Source: Camarhynchus parvulus (lineage: Eukaryota; Chordata; Aves; Passeriformes; Thraupidae). Taken from it: a stretch of DNA of 64,000 bases. The notes beneath the pieces are model-generated. The model saw only the letters and a list, made by a program, of their open reading frames with translations. It was not told the origin of the DNA and did not search any database. Made by a program: the position numbers and the translations under genes. Shown piece after piece: positions 61,143-64,000 of the stretch (the stretch's first letter is position 1; each line of letters starts with the position of its first letter). Location: NCBI RefSeq assembly GCF_901933205.1, contig NC_044590.1, positions 9,699,501-9,763,500 on the forward strand, in the 5' to 3' direction.

Positions 61143-63299
61143 CACTGAGGGCCCTGCAGAGCTGTGTGGGACAGGCTGCACTGCCCTGCCTGCACTGGGA
61201 GCCCCTGGGGATTTCTGATCATTGCAGGGCTCTTCTCCAACTCCACATTAAATCAAGTTCAGCTACACAAACCTGTGATAGTGTCACTATCAAAAAGCTC
61301 AGAGCCTTTTGATTCCATAGTGGTATTACCAGGACCGGGTATTTGGAAGCAGCTGTTAAGGTGTAGGAATGTGTACACACACAGAGAAATCCAAGTGGAA
61401 TTCTGAATGGCAAGAAACATGCTTTCTCTTTTAAAAATGCACCTCCCACCCCCATTATTTTTCTTTTGCAGTTTCACCCTAATGTCACATTCCGCTTCTT
61501 CCACTACTTTCACCTTCCAAAGAAAGCAAGCATGTCCCATTTCCAGCACAATGCTTATTCAGTGCCTGCTTCCCAGTGCTGATGGCTTTCTCAGATGGGA
61601 GATGTTGTGCTAGGCAGGAACCAAATGAAAAAAAATAAACAATTAATGGGCAGGATTCATTGTTTTTTACGTGCTTTAATATTTGACTTTCCAGATTGGC
61701 AGCACCATGGGAAACCCAACACTTGATAAAGAGCAGTGCATATGGTGAATATGGGGGACAAATTTTGAAGCTGTAAATCAGTAAGTGAGAGCTGAGAAGG
61801 TGTTTTCCTTCTTTTCTTCCCCTCTTTTTTCCTTTTTTTTTCCTTTTCTTTCCTTTTTTTCTGTTTTTCTTCTTTTGTCTTTATTCAGGCAATGATTTTA
61901 GAGCACAGATCATCAGTCCACACTAAAGAGAATTTCTGGGGTAATGCTTTCAGCCTTGACTCTCAGATTAATAGCTATTTTTAAAATAGTACTTTAAAAT
62001 ATCTTAGCTTTATAAGTACCTGAGACCTCAATGTTTCCTTTGTGGATTAAACTGAAACTTAGTTTGATTAAAAATATTTATTTTTGTATTTCTAAGTATA
62101 TATTGGGAAAAGGAAAAAAAAACCAAAGTAAGCACCAATTCACCTTTTTGTCATTTACAATGACTTTTTTGCTGTCTGATTATATTTTCTTAATTAATCT
62201 CTACATATTAGCTGTTCTTTATTAAAGGTAACTTTGTAGAGGACTAAACCATACAATAGAACCGTGTTAAATTGAATATCACAGTAAAATCTCAATAAGC
62301 ACAAGTGTTTTCCTTTGTTTTAGAAATCAATAGATATTTAATTAACATGGGGTAAGAACTCTTGGAGTTAGAAGAATCCCTACAGATTAAATGAAATCAT
62401 TACTACAGGTTCAATGAGAACACAGATAGTTCTGAATAATTTCAAAGTTTTCTATAAACAAGGATGAATTGAAATACTCTCTTCTCTTCCAACATGGCAC
62501 AAAAATTGATGTTTTATCCCCAACATCCTCCTGACCTGGGCACTCAGACACCCACTCAGTAAAGAGGCAGAGGACTGCTCAGAGGTTGAAGGAATGCACA
62601 CTCATGCCATTTCCTGAGGAATTAGGCAATTCTTCCTGGCAGTGGCTGGTAGTTACCAGAGATTGTGTTTGCTGAAGGTGGGAACACCCATGTGAGTAAA
62701 AAGCACTCTTCCCATGAGCGCTGGGTGAACTCTGACACACTAAAAATCCTTAAGAATTTTCCAAATTTTCACTCCTTCTGGGTGCTTAATTTGATTTTAG
62801 GTTGTCCAGCGTGTCTGTCCATCCAGCCCTTGATCTTGGGAAGCCTGCTGGTGAAGACATGACCCTCCAAGAGGGACTGCTGGATCACTTAAAGGATGTC
62901 ACACACACAGATATTCCATGGGAGCTTGGTGCCTACCACTGACACTGTTTTGATAAGCCTTGATTTTAATTTCCCTGGTTTTCACCCCAAGGAAATCTAA
63001 GAATATTTTCACACATGTAGCGTTTCCAAGAAAATGTTAAGGCAGCATCAAATATTTGGGAGAGGAATTAAGGAAGGTTTGTACAAGATAAGGCAGTAGA
63101 AAGAATCATGAGAAAAACAGTGCTGAGAGAAGGAATATTTCTGGGAATTCTGGAAATTCCCGTTGCTGCTGTCAGTGCATGGCCTGCATTGTTACACTTG
63201 TGTGTTAAACAAAGGCTGTGTGTTATATAAAGGCACTTTTCAAGTAAAAGTAGTACAAGTCCTTTGTTTTGGTACTCTGAATTCTTCAGCATAGCAGGG
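61143..63299. other. Unique non-coding sequence
   Basis: A pyrimidine- and T-rich low-complexity patch spans about 61802-61880. AT content is high from 61980 to 62480. The segment to 63299 is unique. No gene is supported. Confidence 0.45.
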
Positions 63300-63478
63300 G
63301 TAGATTTGCCCAGAGAAGCTGTGAGTACATACTCCCTGAAAGTGCTCCAGGACAGGTTGGACAGGCCTTGGAGCAATCTGGTTTAGTGGAAGATGTCCCT
63401 GCCCATGGTAGGGGTTTGGAATGAGATGATCTTTAAGGTCCCTTTCAACTCAAACCATTCGATAATTCTGTGATTCTT
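63300..63478 (+). mobile_element. CR1 LINE 3' end (5'-truncated)
   Basis: The sequence follows the avian CR1 3' end almost word for word: gcccagagaagctgtg (63308), ggacaggttggacaggcc (63350), tggagcaatctggttta, atgtccctgcccatgg (63391), gagatgatctttaaggtccc and the attctgtgattctttgg tail. It is the last coding codons plus the 3' untranslated part, with the usual severe 5' truncation. It has diverged moderately and cannot move. It is the strongest single indicator that this is bird DNA. Confidence 0.95.
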
Positions 63479-63609
63479 TGGAGAGAAAAAAAATAATCCT
63501 TGCTTTCATGGGCTACAAAGAGCATTTATACAATATAAAGAAATAATTGACTTTATTATTTTTTCAATTATTTTGATCTGTTAATTATAAATGATGACTA
63601 TAGGGTGAT
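63479..63609. other. AT-rich spacer between CR1 and LTR
   Basis: Unique AT-rich sequence. The 6 bases before the LTR are gggtga and would be its target duplication if the right end lay inside the window. Confidence 0.5.
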
Positions 63610-64000
63610 TGTCACTGACATATTTTCTGAAAAATACGTTTGCTAGGATTTTTCTCCTGAGAAGCTGAGAAGCCTCAGAAAAGAAATATAAACATTAACT
63701 ATCTGATGCCTGTGAAATGTGGCTTGGAGATAGTTTACCAACAGGTGCAGCTTTGGTTGGTCCCATTTGGATTGTTTTTACTTGATGGCCAATCACAGCC
63801 AGCTTTGTTGGGCTCTCTGAGCCTGTCACGGGTTTTTTATGATCATTCCTTTCTAGCCTGCTGGTGAAATCCTTTCTTTCTATTCTTTTAGTATAGTTTT
63901 AATATATCATTTTCTTTTAATATGATATGATATATAATATGATATGATATAATGTAATGTAATATAATATAATGTAATGTAATATAATATAATGTAATGT
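63610..64000 (+). mobile_element. Endogenous-retrovirus LTR, cut by window edge
   Basis: It begins TGTCACTGACATATTTTCTG and runs through the same blocks as the complement of 21579-21994: agaagctgagaagcctcag, gtttaccaacaggtgc, gatggccaatcacag, and tatagttttaatatatcatt. It is in the opposite orientation to the other two copies. The end, where the polyadenylation region should lie, has grown into an AT-rich repeat and the window stops there. It could be a solo LTR or the 5' LTR of a longer provirus that continues to the right. Confidence 0.88.
63918..64000. repeat. AT-rich higher-order microsatellite within the LTR
   Basis: Taatatgatatgata-type units give way to a 20-base period (aatataatataatgtaatgt), seen twice in full from 63961 to the end with a partial copy before. 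The unit itself is built from 5-base tataa/taatg words. It continues beyond the window. Confidence 0.92.

Overview
This window reads as non-coding nuclear DNA from a bird, probably a songbird. Two kinds of evidence support that. One is a textbook avian CR1 retrotransposon 3' end at 63300-63478. The other is three copies of one retroviral LTR family (21579-21994, 60739-61136 and 63610-end) that resemble LTRs I know from passerine genomes. The species and the LTR subfamily names cannot be confirmed without a repeat library.

I find no protein-coding gene, exon, tRNA or rRNA that I can support. Every open frame is short (about 160 codons or less), has no recognisable domain, and is of a size expected by chance or sits in repeats. 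Base composition is moderately AT-rich with no classical CpG island. The window is best read as intergenic or deep intronic sequence.

Layout. Positions 1-3.5 kb hold a 43-bp tandem duplication beside a small CpG-dense patch, an ancient MIR-like SINE relic and a degraded CR1. Positions 3.5-21.5 kb are mostly unique sequence with an AT-rich block (about 5.6-6.6 kb), a RUNX-type palindrome at 7.2 kb, and AT and TAGA microsatellites. A solo LTR with near-matching target-site duplications lies at 21.6-22.0 kb. Positions 22-36 kb are unique sequence with an old CR1/L3-type LINE reverse-transcriptase fragment at 29.1-29.6 kb, several ancient amniote repeat relics, and a candidate conserved element at 31.5-31.8 kb. 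A 293-nt pure pyrimidine tract lies at 40.4-40.7 kb. Positions 51.2-52.2 kb carry a MIR-like SINE followed by the best candidate conserved regulatory element in the window. A second strong candidate is at 59.1-59.5 kb. The last 3.3 kb hold a solo LTR with a perfect 6-bp target duplication, the CR1 tail, and an LTR cut by the window edge whose AT-rich part has become a microsatellite.

No genes cooperate here. The likely functional content is cis-regulatory: several AT-rich, homeodomain-site-rich and CpG-retaining stretches look like enhancers of a gene outside the window. I saw no evidence of a new biological system. The candidates listed need cross-species alignment to be confirmed.
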